Of a stretch of 64,000 nucleotides of DNA, positions 36,071 through 46,427 are shown in pieces. A program made the translations under genes and the position numbers. The stretch spans positions 3,658,001-3,722,000 of the forward strand of contig NZ_VFPG01000001.1 in assembly GCF_006716565.1 (NCBI RefSeq), written 5' to 3'. Under the pieces are notes generated by a model. It ran no database searches, had not been told where the DNA came from, and worked only from the letters and a program-made list of their open reading frames with translations. The stretch is from Nocardia bhagyanarayanae (GTDB lineage: Bacteria; Actinomycetota; Actinomycetes; Mycobacteriales; Mycobacteriaceae). How positions within the stretch are numbered: position 1 is the stretch's first letter; every line of letters starts with the position of its first letter.

Positions 36071-36739
36071 ATGCCGATGCCGACCGAGGAAAGGGTGAGC
36101 CAGCTCGTTGCTGAGCTCGTCGAACGCCGGGGATTCGACCTCGAGGGCGTCGAGATCTCGAGGGCAGGCAAGCACGCGGACGCGCAGGCCAAGGTCAAGG
36201 TCGTCGTCGACAGCGACGGTACCGCCGATCTCGACACCATCGCCACCCTGAGCTCGGAACTCTCGCTGCTGCTCGACGACGCGGGCGATTTCGGCGAGAC
36301 GCCTTACCTGCTGGAAGTCTCGACCCCCGGCATCGACCGTCCGCTCACCGCCGACCGGCACTGGCGCCGCGCGCAGGGCCGCAAGGTGCGTGTCACCCTG
36401 AGACCGGGGGCCGAACCACCGGACCCGGGCGGCTCGGCGCGGTTCGAGGCGCGGGTCGGTGCGCTGGCGCAGGATTCGGTGGCGCTGGTGCTCGGCGGCA
36501 AACGCAACCCGCACCGGGTGCACGTGCCGCTGGCCGATATCGCCGAGGCCGTCGTCCAGGTCGAGTTCTCCGCTCCCGGTGAGCGAGAGCTGGAGCTGGC
36601 GGGTGGGGTGACGCCCGGTCGTCCGAGACCGGGGCACGAGGACGATGCTCTCGCGGTCGACGACGCCGCGGATGCCCGAGGAAACACCGATGCACTACCC
36701 GTAACAGCGTCCGATTCGACCGAAGGGATCGTGGAATGA
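36071..36739 (+). CDS. rimP: Ribosome maturation factor RimP
   Basis: Needed for 30S subunit maturation. It has 222 residues. The N-terminal domain includes [20 protein letters not shown] and [18 protein letters not shown], then [20 protein letters not shown]; the C-terminal SH3-like domain covers about 95-175. The last 45 residues are an acidic, low-complexity tail. The ATG at 36071 is followed by a second two codons later. The stop overlaps the nusA start as ATGA. First gene of the rimP-nusA-infB operon. Confidence 0.92.
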   Translation: MPMPTEERVSQLVAELVERRGFDLEGVEISRAGKHADAQAKVKVVVDSDGTADLDTIATLSSELSLLLDDAGDFGETPYLLEVSTPGIDRPLTADRHWRRAQGRKVRVTLRPGAEPPDPGGSARFEARVGALAQDSVALVLGGKRNPHRVHVPLADIAEAVVQVEFSAPGERELELAGGVTPGRPRPGHEDDALAVDDAADARGNTDALPVTASDSTEGIVE

Positions 36740-37764
36740 ACATCGAAATCGAAGCCCTGCGCGCGATCGTCGCCGACAAGGGGATCTCGATCGAGACGGT
36801 GATCTCCGCGATCGAGTCGGCGCTGCTGACCGCCTATCGACACACCGAGGGCCACCAGCCCAACGCGCGCATCGACATCAACCAGAAGACCGGCGTGGTG
36901 CGGGTGATGGCGCGCGAACTCGACGCCGACGGCAACGTCATCTCCGAATGGGACGACACCCCAGAGGGTTTCGGCCGGATCGCGGCGACCACCGCGCGCC
37001 AGGTCGTGCTGCAGCGGCTGCGCGACGCGGAGAACGAGAAGTCCTTCGGCGAGTTCTCCACCCACGAGGGCGACATCGTCGGCGGTGTGGTGCAGCGCGA
37101 CGCGCGCGCCAACGCCCGCGGCACCGTGGTGGTGCGCATCGGCAGCGAACTGCACGGCGCCGAAGGCCTGATCCCGCCGGCCGAGCAGGTGCCGGGCGAG
37201 ACATACGAGCACGGCGACCGCATCAAGTGCTACGTGGTCGGCGTCTCCCGCGGCCCGCGCGGCCCGCAGATCACCCTCTCGCGCACCCACCCGAACCTGG
37301 TGCGCAGACTCTTCGCACTGGAGGTCCCGGAGATCGCCGACGGCTCGGTCGAGATCGTCGCGGTGGCCCGCGAGGCCGGGCATCGCTCCAAGATCGCGGT
37401 GCGCTCCACCGTGCCGGGCGTCAACGCCAAGGGCGCCTGCATCGGTCCGATGGGCCAGCGCGTACGCAACGTGATGAGCGAGCTGGCGGGCGAGAAGATC
37501 GACATCATCGATTACGCCGAGGATCCGGCCGCCTTCGTCGGCAACGCGCTCTCGCCGTCGAAAGTGGTTTCCGTCACTATCGTCGACCCGGACGCGCGAG
37601 CGGCGCGCGTGGTGGTGCCCGACTTCCAGCTCTCGCTCGCGATCGGCAAAGAGGGGCAGAATGCCCGCTTGGCCGCGCGTTTGACCGGCTGGCGGATCGA
37701 TATTCGCAGCGACGCGGCCCCGGACGTGGGCGGCGGCGTGCGGACGGAGGCGCATCGCAGTTGA
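36736..37764 (+). CDS. nusA: Transcription termination/antitermination factor NusA
   Basis: Binds RNA polymerase and nascent RNA in pausing, termination and rRNA antitermination. At 342 residues it is the short actinobacterial form without C-terminal acidic repeats. Order: N-terminal polymerase-binding domain (1-105), S1 domain ([20 protein letters not shown] onward), KH1 ([36 protein letters not shown]) and KH2 ([19 protein letters not shown]). It is translationally coupled to rimP by ATGA. Confidence 0.97.
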   Translation: MNIEIEALRAIVADKGISIETVISAIESALLTAYRHTEGHQPNARIDINQKTGVVRVMARELDADGNVISEWDDTPEGFGRIAATTARQVVLQRLRDAENEKSFGEFSTHEGDIVGGVVQRDARANARGTVVVRIGSELHGAEGLIPPAEQVPGETYEHGDRIKCYVVGVSRGPRGPQITLSRTHPNLVRRLFALEVPEIADGSVEIVAVAREAGHRSKIAVRSTVPGVNAKGACIGPMGQRVRNVMSELAGEKIDIIDYAEDPAAFVGNALSPSKVVSVTIVDPDARAARVVVPDFQLSLAIGKEGQNARLAARLTGWRIDIRSDAAPDVGGGVRTEAHRS

Positions 37765-37811
37765 GCGAAGCTCACATCGCGAACAGGGAATCCCGCCCCG
37801 GGGGTGACAGG

Positions 37812-38231
37812 TTGGTAACTTCCGCGGGGGAGGGGTTCGGCGTTCGGGGCCGGGCAGCGGTACAGTGGTCCAAGGTTCAGCACGAGCCTTCGGCTTCTTT
37901 GCCCGAACGCACCACCGATCGACTCCCCGCCTCCACGCGGCGGTCGGCGCCGGTGCGCACGTGCATCGGATGCCGGAAGCGCGAGTTGGCCGTCGATCTG
38001 TTGCGGATCGTGGCACAAGATCGGGAAACCGGCGACGGATCCCGTATCGTCGTACTCGTTCCCGATCCGCGGCGCAGACTTCCCGGGAGGGGTGCCTGGT
38101 TGCACCCCCTTTCGTCTTGTCTGAGCACCGCAGAACGGCGCCGAGCATTCGGCAGAGCACTACGAGTGTCCGGACATCTGGATATCTCAGCCCTGGAGCA
38201 TTACCTCGAGAACAGGCACGAGCACTCATGA
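37812..38231 (+). CDS. ylxR: YlxR-family RNA-binding protein
   Basis: The core RTCIGCRKRELAVDLLRIVA, DPRRRLPGRGAWLHP and the C-terminal RRAFGRALRVSG are the YlxR (DUF448) signature. The family is a small protein encoded between nusA and infB, and is implicated in RNA binding and RNase P control. The start is uncertain: the TTG at 37812 has GGGGG 7 nt upstream and gives 139 residues; a TTG at 37761 overlapping the nusA stop and later starts are possible. The first 45 residues before the core are not conserved. Confidence 0.83.
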   Translation: MVTSAGEGFGVRGRAAVQWSKVQHEPSASLPERTTDRLPASTRRSAPVRTCIGCRKRELAVDLLRIVAQDRETGDGSRIVVLVPDPRRRLPGRGAWLHPLSSCLSTAERRRAFGRALRVSGHLDISALEHYLENRHEHS

Positions 38232-38340
38232 GCACACCGTGAAGTACCAACGATGAACGTCCATCGGAGATAACCCGAGGTCGTGCGGGCCGCCGTCCCC
38301 TGAAACGGTGGCACTGCTCGACCTCTCAGTGAGGAGAGCA

Positions 38341-41300
38341 GTGGCAGGCAAGGCCCGCGTGCACGAGTTGGCCAAAGAACTCGGTGTCACGAGCAAAGAA
38401 CTACTCGCAACGCTCAAGGAGCAGGGCGAGTTCGTGAAGTCGGCGTCCTCGACGGTGGAAGCACCCGTCGCCCGTCGGCTGCGCGAGTCGCTGGCGGCGA
38501 AGTCCGCGCCGGCGGCAGACTCCAAGTCCGGGGCGCGCCCCGGGCCCGCTTCGTCGGCCCGTCCGGCCGCGAAGCCCGCCGCGGGCGGTCCGCGCCCCGG
38601 CCCACGTACCCAGGCTCCGGCACAGTCCGCCGCGCCGTCCCCGGCCGCGTCCGCGGCCCCGGCCGCCGCCGCGACTCCCACCCCGGCCGCCGCCCGTCCC
38701 GGCGATGGCGTTCGCCCCGGTCCGGCCGTGAAGCCGGGCCCCGCGACGCCCGCGCAGGACTCGGCGCCCGCCGCCAAGGCCGCGCCTGCTCCGTCCGGTC
38801 CGCGCCCGACCCCTGGTGGGCCGCGTCCGGGTCAGCAGCAGCGTCCCGGTGCGCCCGCGCAGGGTGGTCCGCGTCCCGGTGGGCCGAAGCCCGGTCCCAA
38901 GACGCCGCGCGTCGGTAACAACCCCTACTCGTCGACGCCCGCGCCCGAGCGTGAGCGCGCCCCGCGTCCGGCGCCCCAGGGCGGTCCGCGTCCGGGTCCG
39001 GCTCAGGGTGGCCCGCGTCCGGGTCCGGCCCAGGGCGGTCCGCGTCCGGGTCCGGCCCAGGGTGGCCCGCGTCCGGGTCCGGCCCAGGGCGGTCCTCGCC
39101 CGGGTCCCGGCCAGGCCGGTCCGCGTCCGGCCGCTGCCCAGGGTGGCGGCGCCCGTCCCGGCGGTCCGCGTCCGAGCCCCGGCTCGATGCCCCCGCGTCC
39201 GAATCCCGGTGCGATGCCGCAGCGTTCGGCCCGTCCGGGCCCCGGCGGCGCAGGTGCGGGTCGTCCCGGTCGTCCGGGTGGCGGCGCCGGTGGCGCCGGT
39301 CGTCCCGGCGGCGGTGGCGGCGGCTACCGCGGTGGTGGCGGCGGCACCGGTGCGCCCGGTGCCGGTGCGGGTGCTCCCGCGGCCGGTGGTTTCCGTGGTC
39401 GTCCCGGTGGCGGCGGCGGTCGTCCCGGCGGTCCCGGTGGCCGTGGCGGTGCGGCCGGTGCGTTCGGTCGCCCCGGTGGCGCCCCGCGTCGTGGTCGCAA
39501 GTCGAAGCGGGCGAAGCGCGCCGAGTACGAGAGCATGCAGGCACCCGCCGTCGGCGGCGTGCGGCTGCCGCGCGGCAACGGCGAGATCATCAGGCTCGCC
39601 CGCGGCGCGTCGCTGTCGGACTTCGCGGAGAAGATCGACGCGAACCCGGCCGCTCTGGTGCAGGCGCTGTTCAACCTCGGCGAGATGGTCACCGCGACCC
39701 AGTCGGTGAACGACGAGACCCTCGAGCTGCTCGGCAGCGAGATGAACTACGTCGTGCACGTGGTCAGCCCCGAGGACGAGGACCGCGAGCTGCTGGAGAG
39801 CTTCGACCTCACCTACGGCGAGGACGAGGGCGACGAGGAGGACCTCCAGGTCCGTCCGCCGGTCGTGACCGTCATGGGTCACGTCGACCACGGTAAGACC
39901 CGACTGCTGGACACGATCCGCAAGGCCAACGTCCGCGAGGGCGAGGCCGGTGGCATCACCCAGCACATCGGCGCCTACCAGGTGATGACCCACCTCGGCG
40001 ACGACGACCGGCTGATCACCTTCATCGACACCCCGGGTCACGAGGCGTTCACCGCCATGCGTGCCCGCGGTGCGAAGGCCACCGACATCGCGATCCTGGT
40101 GGTCGCCGCCGACGACGGCGTCATGCCGCAGACGGTGGAGGCGATCAACCACGCGCAGGCGGCCGACGTGCCGATCGTCGTGGCGGTCAACAAGATCGAC
40201 AAGGAAGGCGCGAACCCGGAGAAGATCCGGCAGCAGCTGACCGAGTACAACCTGGTGGCCGAGGAGTACGGCGGCGACACGATGTTCGTCGACATCTCCG
40301 CCAAGCAGGGCACCAACATCGACGCACTGCTCGAGGCCGTCCTGCTCACCGCGGACGCCGCCCTCGACCTGCGCGCCAACCCGGACATGGACGCCCAGGG
40401 TGTCGCCATCGAGGCGCACCTCGACCGCGGCCGTGGTCCGGTGGCGACCGTGCTCATCCAGCGCGGCACGTTGCGCGTCGGCGACTCGATCGTGGCGGGC
40501 GACGCCTACGGTCGCGTGCGCCGCATGGTCGACGAGCACGGTGACGACGTCGAGGCGGCGCTGCCGTCGCGGCCCGTCCAGGTCGTCGGTTTCACCTCGG
40601 TGCCCGGCGCCGGTGACAACCTGCTCGTCGTCGACGAGGACCGCATCGCTCGCCAGATCGCCGACCGCCGCAACGCGCGCAAGCGCAACGCGCTGGCCGC
40701 GCGCAGCCGCAAGCGGATCAGCCTGGAAGATCTGGATGCCGCGCTGAAGGAGACTTCGGAGCTGAACCTGATCCTCAAGGGCGACAACTCCGGTACCGTC
40801 GAGGCCCTCGAAGAGGCCCTCATGGGTATCGAGGTCGGCGACGAGGTGCGCCTGCGGGTCATCGACCGCGGTGTCGGTGGCGTCACCGAGACCAACGTCA
40901 ACCTGGCCTCGGCGTCGAACGCGATCATCATCGGGTTCAACGTGCGCGCCGAGGGCAAGGCGACCGAGCTGGCCAACCGCGAGGGCGTCGACATCCGGTA
41001 CTACTCGGTGATCTACCAGGCCATCGACGAGATCGAGAAGGCCCTCAAGGGCATGCTCAAGCCGATCTACGAAGAGGTCGAGCTGGGTCGCGCCGAGATC
41101 AGGGCCATCTTCCGCTCGTCGAAGGTCGGCAACATCGCGGGCTGCATGGTCACCTCCGGGTCCGTCAAGCGCAACGCCAAGGCGCGTCTGCTGCGCGACA
41201 ACGTGGTGATCGCCGAGACCGTCACCATCTCCTCGCTGAAGCGGGAGAAGGACGACGCGACCGAGGTCCGCGAGGGCTTCGAGTGCGGTATGACGCTGAC

Positions 41301-41367
41301 CTACTCCGATATCAAGGAGGGCGACGTCATCGAGGCGTACGAGCTGCGCGAGAAGCCGCGCGACTGA
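38341..41367 (+). CDS. infB: Translation initiation factor IF-2
   Basis: GTPase that brings initiator tRNA to the 30S subunit. It has 1008 residues. The GTG at 38341 is preceded by GAGGAGA at the right distance. Residues 1-50 are the IF2 N-terminal fold ([20 protein letters not shown]). About 55-385 is a long Pro/Gly/Arg-rich disordered region with repeats of GGPRPGPAQ near 215-262. The second IF2_N fold is near 405-480, and the G domain begins at about 505 (GHVDHGKT at 512, [12 protein letters not shown]). Domains II-IV follow, ending [19 protein letters not shown] terminator-like hairpin follows. Confidence 0.98.
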   Translation: MAGKARVHELAKELGVTSKELLATLKEQGEFVKSASSTVEAPVARRLRESLAAKSAPAADSKSGARPGPASSARPAAKPAAGGPRPGPRTQAPAQSAAPSPAASAAPAAAATPTPAAARPGDGVRPGPAVKPGPATPAQDSAPAAKAAPAPSGPRPTPGGPRPGQQQRPGAPAQGGPRPGGPKPGPKTPRVGNNPYSSTPAPERERAPRPAPQGGPRPGPAQGGPRPGPAQGGPRPGPAQGGPRPGPAQGGPRPGPGQAGPRPAAAQGGGARPGGPRPSPGSMPPRPNPGAMPQRSARPGPGGAGAGRPGRPGGGAGGAGRPGGGGGGYRGGGGGTGAPGAGAGAPAAGGFRGRPGGGGGRPGGPGGRGGAAGAFGRPGGAPRRGRKSKRAKRAEYESMQAPAVGGVRLPRGNGEIIRLARGASLSDFAEKIDANPAALVQALFNLGEMVTATQSVNDETLELLGSEMNYVVHVVSPEDEDRELLESFDLTYGEDEGDEEDLQVRPPVVTVMGHVDHGKTRLLDTIRKANVREGEAGGITQHIGAYQVMTHLGDDDRLITFIDTPGHEAFTAMRARGAKATDIAILVVAADDGVMPQTVEAINHAQAADVPIVVAVNKIDKEGANPEKIRQQLTEYNLVAEEYGGDTMFVDISAKQGTNIDALLEAVLLTADAALDLRANPDMDAQGVAIEAHLDRGRGPVATVLIQRGTLRVGDSIVAGDAYGRVRRMVDEHGDDVEAALPSRPVQVVGFTSVPGAGDNLLVVDEDRIARQIADRRNARKRNALAARSRKRISLEDLDAALKETSELNLILKGDNSGTVEALEEALMGIEVGDEVRLRVIDRGVGGVTETNVNLASASNAIIIGFNVRAEGKATELANREGVDIRYYSVIYQAIDEIEKALKGMLKPIYEEVELGRAEIRAIFRSSKVGNIAGCMVTSGSVKRNAKARLLRDNVVIAETVTISSLKREKDDATEVREGFECGMTLTYSDIKEGDVIEAYELREKPRD

Positions 41368-41404
41368 CCGATCCGAGTATTCGAACACCGCACCAGCGTC
41401 CGAG

Positions 41405-41425
41405 ACCCCGCCCCTGCGGCGGGGT
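41405..41425 (+). terminator. Hairpin between infB and the DUF503 gene
   Basis: Stem ACCCCGCC/GGCGGGGT with loop CCTGC, 38 bp after infB; it may attenuate rather than end the operon. Confidence 0.6.
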
Positions 41426-41473
41426 GCCGGGCGCGAGGTGCGGTGTTCGGTTCGGCCTAGAACACTGAAAGGT

Positions 41474-41770
41474 GTGTGGGTGTACCTAGGTGCACTGGAG
41501 TTCGACATCCTGCTCGGCGACGTGCATTCGCTGAAGGAGAAGCGGTCGGTCATCCGGCCGGTGCTCGCCGAGCTGCAACGCTTCGGTGTGAGCGCGGCCG
41601 AGGGCGGGGAACACGATCGGTACCGGCGCTCGTTGCTGGGAGTGGCCATGGTCAGTGCCGGCATGGATCACCTGACCGAAGTGCTCGACAAATGTGAGAG
41701 GCACGTCGCGGCGCGCCCGGAGTTACAGTTGCTGGCAGTACGCCGCCGGATCTTCGGGCCCGAAGACTGA
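41474..41770 (+). CDS. DUF503-family protein
   Basis: A 98-residue protein with the DUF503 signature VYLGALEFDILLGDVHSLKE, KRSVIRPVLAELQRFGVSAA and the C-terminal LLAVRRRIFGPED. The family sits between infB and rbfA in many Gram-positive bacteria and is presumed to act in translation or ribosome assembly, without proof. The GTG at 41474 gives the usual MWV-like start; another GTG at 41480 has better spacing from AAAGG and cannot be excluded. Confidence 0.88.
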   Translation: MWVYLGALEFDILLGDVHSLKEKRSVIRPVLAELQRFGVSAAEGGEHDRYRRSLLGVAMVSAGMDHLTEVLDKCERHVAARPELQLLAVRRRIFGPED

Positions 41771-41818
41771 GCCCCGCGACGCCAACCGAATACAGACAAC
41801 AGTGAGGAGGAGACGGCC

Positions 41819-42262
41819 ATGGTGGATCAAGCCAGGGCACGCCGACTCGCGAAGCGGATTTCCTCGATCGTCGCCACCGCGATCGAATACGAGGTGAAGG
41901 ATCCGCGGCTGCGTTTCGTGACGATCACCGACGCGAAGGTCACCGGTGATCTGCGCGAGGCCACGGTGTACTACACGGTGATGGGTGAAACCCTCGACGC
42001 CGAACCGGATTACGCGGCCGCGTCCGCCGGTCTGGAGAAGGCCAAGGGTGTGCTGCGTTCCAAGGTGGGTGCGGGGACCGGGGTGAAATTCACGCCGACG
42101 CTGGCGTTCGTGCTGGACAAGGTGCCCGACGCCGCGCGCGAGATGGAGGAGCTGCTGGCCCGCGCCAGGGCCGCCGACGACGCGGTGGCCAGGACGGCCG
42201 CCAACGCCAGGCACGCAGGCGACGCCGATCCGTACAAGGTCGAGCGCGACAGCGCCGAGTGA
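41819..42262 (+). CDS. rbfA: Ribosome-binding factor A
   Basis: A 147-residue 30S maturation factor needed for processing the 5' end of 16S rRNA and for cold adaptation. Seen are [49 protein letters not shown] and [20 protein letters not shown]. The last 20 residues are an extra Ala/Asp-rich tail. ATG follows GAGGAGGAG with good spacing. nrnA begins 12 nt after its stop. Confidence 0.96.
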   Translation: MVDQARARRLAKRISSIVATAIEYEVKDPRLRFVTITDAKVTGDLREATVYYTVMGETLDAEPDYAAASAGLEKAKGVLRSKVGAGTGVKFTPTLAFVLDKVPDAAREMEELLARARAADDAVARTAANARHAGDADPYKVERDSAE

Positions 42263-42274
42263 CGCGCGGCGCGG

Positions 42275-43276
42275 ATGACGACGAGCGGTAACGAGGCCGA
42301 GCTCGACGCGGCCGTCGCGGCGCTGAACGCCGCGGGATCGGTCACCATCCTGTGCCACGTGCAACCCGATGCCGACACCATCGGCAGCGGTCTGGCGCTG
42401 GCGCTCGTGCTGCATCGGCGCGGCATCCCGGTGTGGGTGTCGTTCGCCGAGCCCGCCGAACTGCCCGCTTCCATGCGCTCACTGCCCGGGATAGCGCATC
42501 TGGCGCGCCCCGCGGAGGTGCCGCTCGAGGTGGACCTGCTCGTCGCGGTGGACTGCGGCAGCGCGGGGCGGCTCGGCGCGCTGGCCGACCGGCTGTCCGG
42601 CGCGGCGACGACGCTGGTGCTGGACCATCACCGCTCGAACACTCGCTTCGGCGCGATCAATGTGGTGGATTCGAGCGCGGAATCGACGACCAGCCTGATC
42701 GCCCGGTTGCTCGACGCCTGGGGCGTACCGATCGATGCCGAGGTGGCGCACTGCCTGTACGCGGGTCTCGTCACCGACACCGGCTCGTTCCGCTGGGTGC
42801 GGCCCGGAACTCACCAGCTGGCCGAACGGTTGCTGGCCACCGGGATCGACGGCGCCGAGATCGCGCGCACGCTGATGGACACCCATCCGTTCGACTGGCT
42901 GCCGATGCTGTCACGGGTGCTGGGCACGGCCAGGCTGGAGCCCGGTGCGCGTGGCGGCACCGGATTGGCGTACGCGTTCGTGCGCCGCGACGACGTCACC
43001 GGCGTGCGGTCGGAGGAGGTCGAGAGCGTCATCGATATCGTCCGCACCACGGCCGAAGCCGGGGTCGCCGCGGTGTTCAAGGAGTCGCGCACCGTGGACG
43101 GCCGCTGGACCGTGTCGCTGCGGTCGCGCGATTCCGGGCCCGGCGCGCAGGACGGAGTGGATGTCGCGGAGGTGGCGACCGCGCTCGGTGGCGGCGGGCA
43201 CCGCTACGCGGCCGGGTATACCACCGACGGCCGCCCGGAGGACGTGGTGCGGGCCTTGCTCGCCGCACTCGGATAG
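42275..43276 (+). CDS. nrnA: DHH/DHHA1 phosphoesterase, nanoRNase/pAp phosphatase
   Basis: A 333-residue manganese-dependent phosphoesterase. Motifs are CHVQPDADTIGSGLALAL (DxD type), LVAVDCGSAGRLG, LVLDHHRSNTRFG (DHH) and LVTDTGSFRW; the DHHA1 domain carries ALGGGGHRYAAG. Homologues (Rv2837c, NrnA) degrade short oligoribonucleotides, pAp and cyclic-dinucleotide products. It lies in the rimP-infB operon, 12 nt after rbfA and 4 nt before dinF. Confidence 0.94.
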   Translation: MTTSGNEAELDAAVAALNAAGSVTILCHVQPDADTIGSGLALALVLHRRGIPVWVSFAEPAELPASMRSLPGIAHLARPAEVPLEVDLLVAVDCGSAGRLGALADRLSGAATTLVLDHHRSNTRFGAINVVDSSAESTTSLIARLLDAWGVPIDAEVAHCLYAGLVTDTGSFRWVRPGTHQLAERLLATGIDGAEIARTLMDTHPFDWLPMLSRVLGTARLEPGARGGTGLAYAFVRRDDVTGVRSEEVESVIDIVRTTAEAGVAAVFKESRTVDGRWTVSLRSRDSGPGAQDGVDVAEVATALGGGGHRYAAGYTTDGRPEDVVRALLAALG

Positions 43277-43280
43277 CGGG

Positions 43281-44654
43281 ATGAGCAGGCAGGATATCGA
43301 GGGCGTCCGCGCCGAGAGCGATGCAGATCCCACCGAGGCCGGGCCGCGGCGCGTTCTCGGGCTCGCGCTGCCCACGCTGGGCGTCCTGATCGCCGAACCG
43401 ATCTACCTGCTGTTCGATCTCGCGGTCGTCGGCAGGCTCGGCGCGCTGGCGCTGGCCGGGCTGGCCGTCGGGGGATTGATTCTCGCGCAGGTGAGTACCC
43501 AGCTGACCTTCCTGTCCTACGGAACGACCGCGCGGGCCGCGCGCAGGCACGGCGCGGGCGACGAACGAGGCGCGGTGGCCGAGGGCGTACAAGCCACTTG
43601 GCTCGCGGTGCTGGTCGGCCTGCTGATCCTGATCACGGTGCAGGCGTTCGCCGTTCCGCTGACCAGCGCGATCGCCGGCGGCGGGGACATCGCCGCCGAG
43701 GCGCTGCCGTGGGTGCGGATCGCGCTGTTCGGCGTGCCGCTCATTCTGATCGCGATGGCGGGCAACGGGTGGTTTCGCGGTGTGCAGGAGACCCGCCGTC
43801 CGCTGCTGTATGTGGTTGCGGGCCTCGGCCTTTCGGCCGTGCTGTGCCCGGTTCTGGTACACGGCTTGCTCGGCGCGCCCACGCTCGGGTTGCCCGGCTC
43901 GGCGGTGGCGAACGTCGCGGGGCAGACGGTGACGGCCGCGCTGTTCCTGAGGGCATTGGTGCGCGAACGGGTTTCGCTGGTTCCGCACTGGGCGGTGATG
44001 CGTGCCCAACTGGTGCTCGGTCGCGATCTGATCATGCGCAGCTTGGCCTTCCAGGCCTGTTTCGTGTCGGCGGCGGCCGTGGCGTCGCGGTTCGGTGCGG
44101 CGTCCGTCGCGGCGCATCAGCTGGTCCTCCAACTGTGGAACTTCCTTGCGCTGACGCTGGATTCGCTGGCCATCGCCGCGCAGACTCTGGTGGGGGCGGC
44201 GCTCGGTAGTGGGAACGCCGTGGGCGCGCGGCGGCTCGCGTGGCGCGTCACGCGGTGGTCGGAGGTCTTCGCGCTCGCGTTGGCCGGTGCGTTCGCCGCG
44301 GGGTACGCGGTCGTCCCGCCGCTGTTCACCGACGATCCCGCCGTGCTGGATCGCACCCACGTGGTGTGGTGGTTCTTCGTGGGCATCATCCCGGTCGCCG
44401 GTGTGGTGTTCGCGCTCGACGGCGTGCTGCTCGGCGCGGGTGACGCCGCGTTCCTGCGGACCGCGACGCTCGGCGCCGCGCTGGTCGGCTTCTTGCCCGC
44501 CATCTGGCTCTCGCTCGTCCTCGACTGGGGCATCGCGGGCATCTGGTCCGGTCTGGTCGCCTTCATGGTGCTGCGGCTCGCGGCGGTGGTCTGGCGGACG
44601 CTGACGGGTCGCTGGGCGCAGGTGGGCGCGGAGATCCCGCGCGGCCGCGCCTGA
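43281..44654 (+). CDS. dinF: MATE-family efflux protein DinF
   Basis: A 457-residue membrane protein with about 12 helices in two similar halves, typical of the DinF branch of MATE exporters: LALPTLGVLIAEPIYLLFDL and VVGRLGALALAGLAVGGLIL at the start, GFRGVQETRRPLL-like loops, and FALDGVLLGAGDAAFLR in the C-half. It likely exports drugs or metabolites using Na+ or H+. It follows nrnA by 4 nt, the same order as Rv2837c-dinF. The last 15 residues are basic. Confidence 0.92.
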   Translation: MSRQDIEGVRAESDADPTEAGPRRVLGLALPTLGVLIAEPIYLLFDLAVVGRLGALALAGLAVGGLILAQVSTQLTFLSYGTTARAARRHGAGDERGAVAEGVQATWLAVLVGLLILITVQAFAVPLTSAIAGGGDIAAEALPWVRIALFGVPLILIAMAGNGWFRGVQETRRPLLYVVAGLGLSAVLCPVLVHGLLGAPTLGLPGSAVANVAGQTVTAALFLRALVRERVSLVPHWAVMRAQLVLGRDLIMRSLAFQACFVSAAAVASRFGAASVAAHQLVLQLWNFLALTLDSLAIAAQTLVGAALGSGNAVGARRLAWRVTRWSEVFALALAGAFAAGYAVVPPLFTDDPAVLDRTHVVWWFFVGIIPVAGVVFALDGVLLGAGDAAFLRTATLGAALVGFLPAIWLSLVLDWGIAGIWSGLVAFMVLRLAAVVWRTLTGRWAQVGAEIPRGRA

Positions 44655-44670
44655 CCGACCGGTACGATAT

Positions 44671-44689
44671 TTCGAAAACGATATTCATT
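44671..44689 (+). promoter_or_regulatory. Candidate Zur (zinc uptake regulator) operator
   Basis: TTCGAAAACGATATTCATT lies 17 nt before the permease ATG. It resembles the actinobacterial Zur box TGAAAATNATTTTCA, with matches in the GAAAA-N-GAT-N-TTCA positions and a mismatch in the left flank. The region is A/T-rich against its GC-rich surroundings. Confidence 0.5.
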
Positions 44690-44706
44690 CCTGGCAAGAT
44701 GGGGGA

Positions 44707-45708
44707 ATGCTCGAGCACCTGCCAGCGCACCGCACGCGAATCCGGGTGTCGTCGACCTACGTACTCGCCGGATTGCTGGTGGCGGGAATCGTCTGGCAGG
44801 CTCAGCTGGCCTCGGCCATCGACGCGCGACTGCGGCTCCAGACCGCGCTGACGATGTTCGTCGGAGTCTTCGTCCAGGCCATTCCCTTTCTCGTGCTCGG
44901 TGTGGTGGTCAGCGGCGCCATCGCCGCGTTCGTCTCGCCCGCGCTGCTGCGGAAGGTGTTGCCGCGCAACGAGACAGCGGCGATCGGCGTCGGCGGGCTC
45001 GCGGGCGTCGCGCTGCCCGGTTGCGAGTGCGGCGTCGTCCCGGTGGCGCGCAGGCTGATCGATCAGGGCGCGCCGAGTTCGGTGGCGCTGGCCTTTCTGC
45101 TGTCGGCGCCCGCGATCAACCCGGTCGTGTTGATCGCCACCGCTGTCGCGTTTCCCGGCGAACCGGGAATGGTGGCGGCGCGATTCGCCGGCTCGCTGGC
45201 CACCGCCCTCGTCATGGGGTTGCTGTGGTCGCGGTTCGGCAGCCCCGCCTGGATGCTGCCGCGCGGCGGACCGGACCACTGCGTGACCGGCCGCACCCGA
45301 ATCGAGGTCTTCGCCGAGGCGGCGCGTCACGACCTGCTCCAGGCCGGAGCGTTCCTGGTGCTGGGCGCGGCGACCGCGGCGGCGCTGCACGTGCTGGTTC
45401 CGCCGCGGTGGTTCGAGCAGCTGGCCACCCAGATGCTGCTGGCCATCGTGGTGCTCGCAGTGCTGGCGGTGGTGCTCGCGCTGTGCTCGGAGGCCGACGC
45501 GTTCGTCGCGGCGAGCATGTCGACACTGCCATTGTTGCCGCGGTTGGTGTTCCTGGTCGTCGGGCCCGCCGTGGACGTCAAGCTGTTCGCGATGCAGGCG
45601 GGGGCGTTCGGGCGGCGGTTCGCGCTGTGGTTCGCGCCGTCGACCTTCGCGGTCGCGATCGTCTGCGCGACGGTGGCGGGTTACGTCTTCCTCGGGGGTG
45701 CGCGATGA
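44707..45708 (+). CDS. YraQ/ArsP-type permease (COG0701)
   Basis: A 333-residue membrane protein with about 8-10 helices. The family motif GVALPGCECGVVPVARRLI lies near residues 100-118, followed by FLLSAPAINPVVLIATAVAF; the second half has a related LCSEADAFVAASM segment. Homologues export organoarsenicals or serve unknown solutes; members paired with a TIGR03943 protein are often predicted zinc-regulated, and some may deliver a metal-binding ligand. It starts just after a Zur-like box and is coupled to the next gene by ATGA. Confidence 0.85.
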   Translation: MLEHLPAHRTRIRVSSTYVLAGLLVAGIVWQAQLASAIDARLRLQTALTMFVGVFVQAIPFLVLGVVVSGAIAAFVSPALLRKVLPRNETAAIGVGGLAGVALPGCECGVVPVARRLIDQGAPSSVALAFLLSAPAINPVVLIATAVAFPGEPGMVAARFAGSLATALVMGLLWSRFGSPAWMLPRGGPDHCVTGRTRIEVFAEAARHDLLQAGAFLVLGAATAAALHVLVPPRWFEQLATQMLLAIVVLAVLAVVLALCSEADAFVAASMSTLPLLPRLVFLVVGPAVDVKLFAMQAGAFGRRFALWFAPSTFAVAIVCATVAGYVFLGGAR

Positions 45709-46421
45709 GGCGGGAAACGCAGAACCTGCTGTTGCTGCTGATCGGAATCGCGGTGCTGCGCACCACCTTCGACGGCACCTACCTGCGCTACGTCAAGCCG
45801 GGACTCTTCCCGTTCCTGCTGATCAGCGGGATCGGCATCGTCGCGCTTGGCACCGCGGCCGTCATCGGTGACCTGTACCGCGGGCGCGCGGCGCACGAGC
45901 ACGGACACGGGCGCGTGCAGTGGCTGCTGCTCGCGCCGGTCGCCACCCTGCTGCTCGTCGCCCCGCCCGCGCTCGGGGCCGGAGCCGCCGTGACGAGTTC
46001 GGCGATCCGTCCGCCGGATCCGGTTGTGGCGCAACCGGAATTGATCGCCTACCCGCCGCTGCCAGACGAACCCGCGCCCTTCGTCTCGATCACCGAGGTG
46101 GTGAACCGCGCGACGCTCGACTCCACCCGGTCGCTGGACGGCCGGGAGATCACCGTCAGCGGTTTCGTGCTGCGCCGCATGCGCGGCTACGGCATCGACC
46201 TGGCCCGGGTGGTGATCACCTGCTGTGTGGCCGACGCCCGCTACATCCGGCTGCACCTGTCCGGCATCGAGGAGCCGCTCGACGAGGACACTTGGCTCGA
46301 GGTGCGCGGCGTCGTGGAACCGGACAGCGCGCGCCGCGACCGCGATTCGACGCCGACGCTCGTCGTCCGCGAGTACCACCGCGTCGAGCGGCCCGACCAC
46401 TCCTACGAGCGCGGCCGCTGA
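45705..46421 (+). CDS. TIGR03943/DUF1980-family membrane protein
   Basis: A 238-residue protein with two or three N-terminal membrane helices (LLLLLIGIAVLRTTFDGTYL; LFPFLLISGIGIVALGTAAV) and a short His-rich loop (AHEHGHGR). The second half is a soluble domain ending with GREITVSGFVLRR and VVITCCVADARYIRLHLSG. The family (Bacillus YcgQ-like) occurs with COG0701 permeases and is found in zinc regulons. The His-rich loop and the Cys pair could bind metal. It overlaps the permease stop and is convergent with the grpE-like gene, 6 nt away. Confidence 0.85.
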   Translation: MRRETQNLLLLLIGIAVLRTTFDGTYLRYVKPGLFPFLLISGIGIVALGTAAVIGDLYRGRAAHEHGHGRVQWLLLAPVATLLLVAPPALGAGAAVTSSAIRPPDPVVAQPELIAYPPLPDEPAPFVSITEVVNRATLDSTRSLDGREITVSGFVLRRMRGYGIDLARVVITCCVADARYIRLHLSGIEEPLDEDTWLEVRGVVEPDSARRDRDSTPTLVVREYHRVERPDHSYERGR

Positions 46422-46427
46422 CCTGGG

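Noticed and set aside
38401..41664. 1087-codon minus-strand open frame opposite infB
   Set aside because: It is the antisense shadow of infB, with a Thr/Gly/Arg repeat peptide mirroring the Pro/Gly-rich linker; infB is certain.
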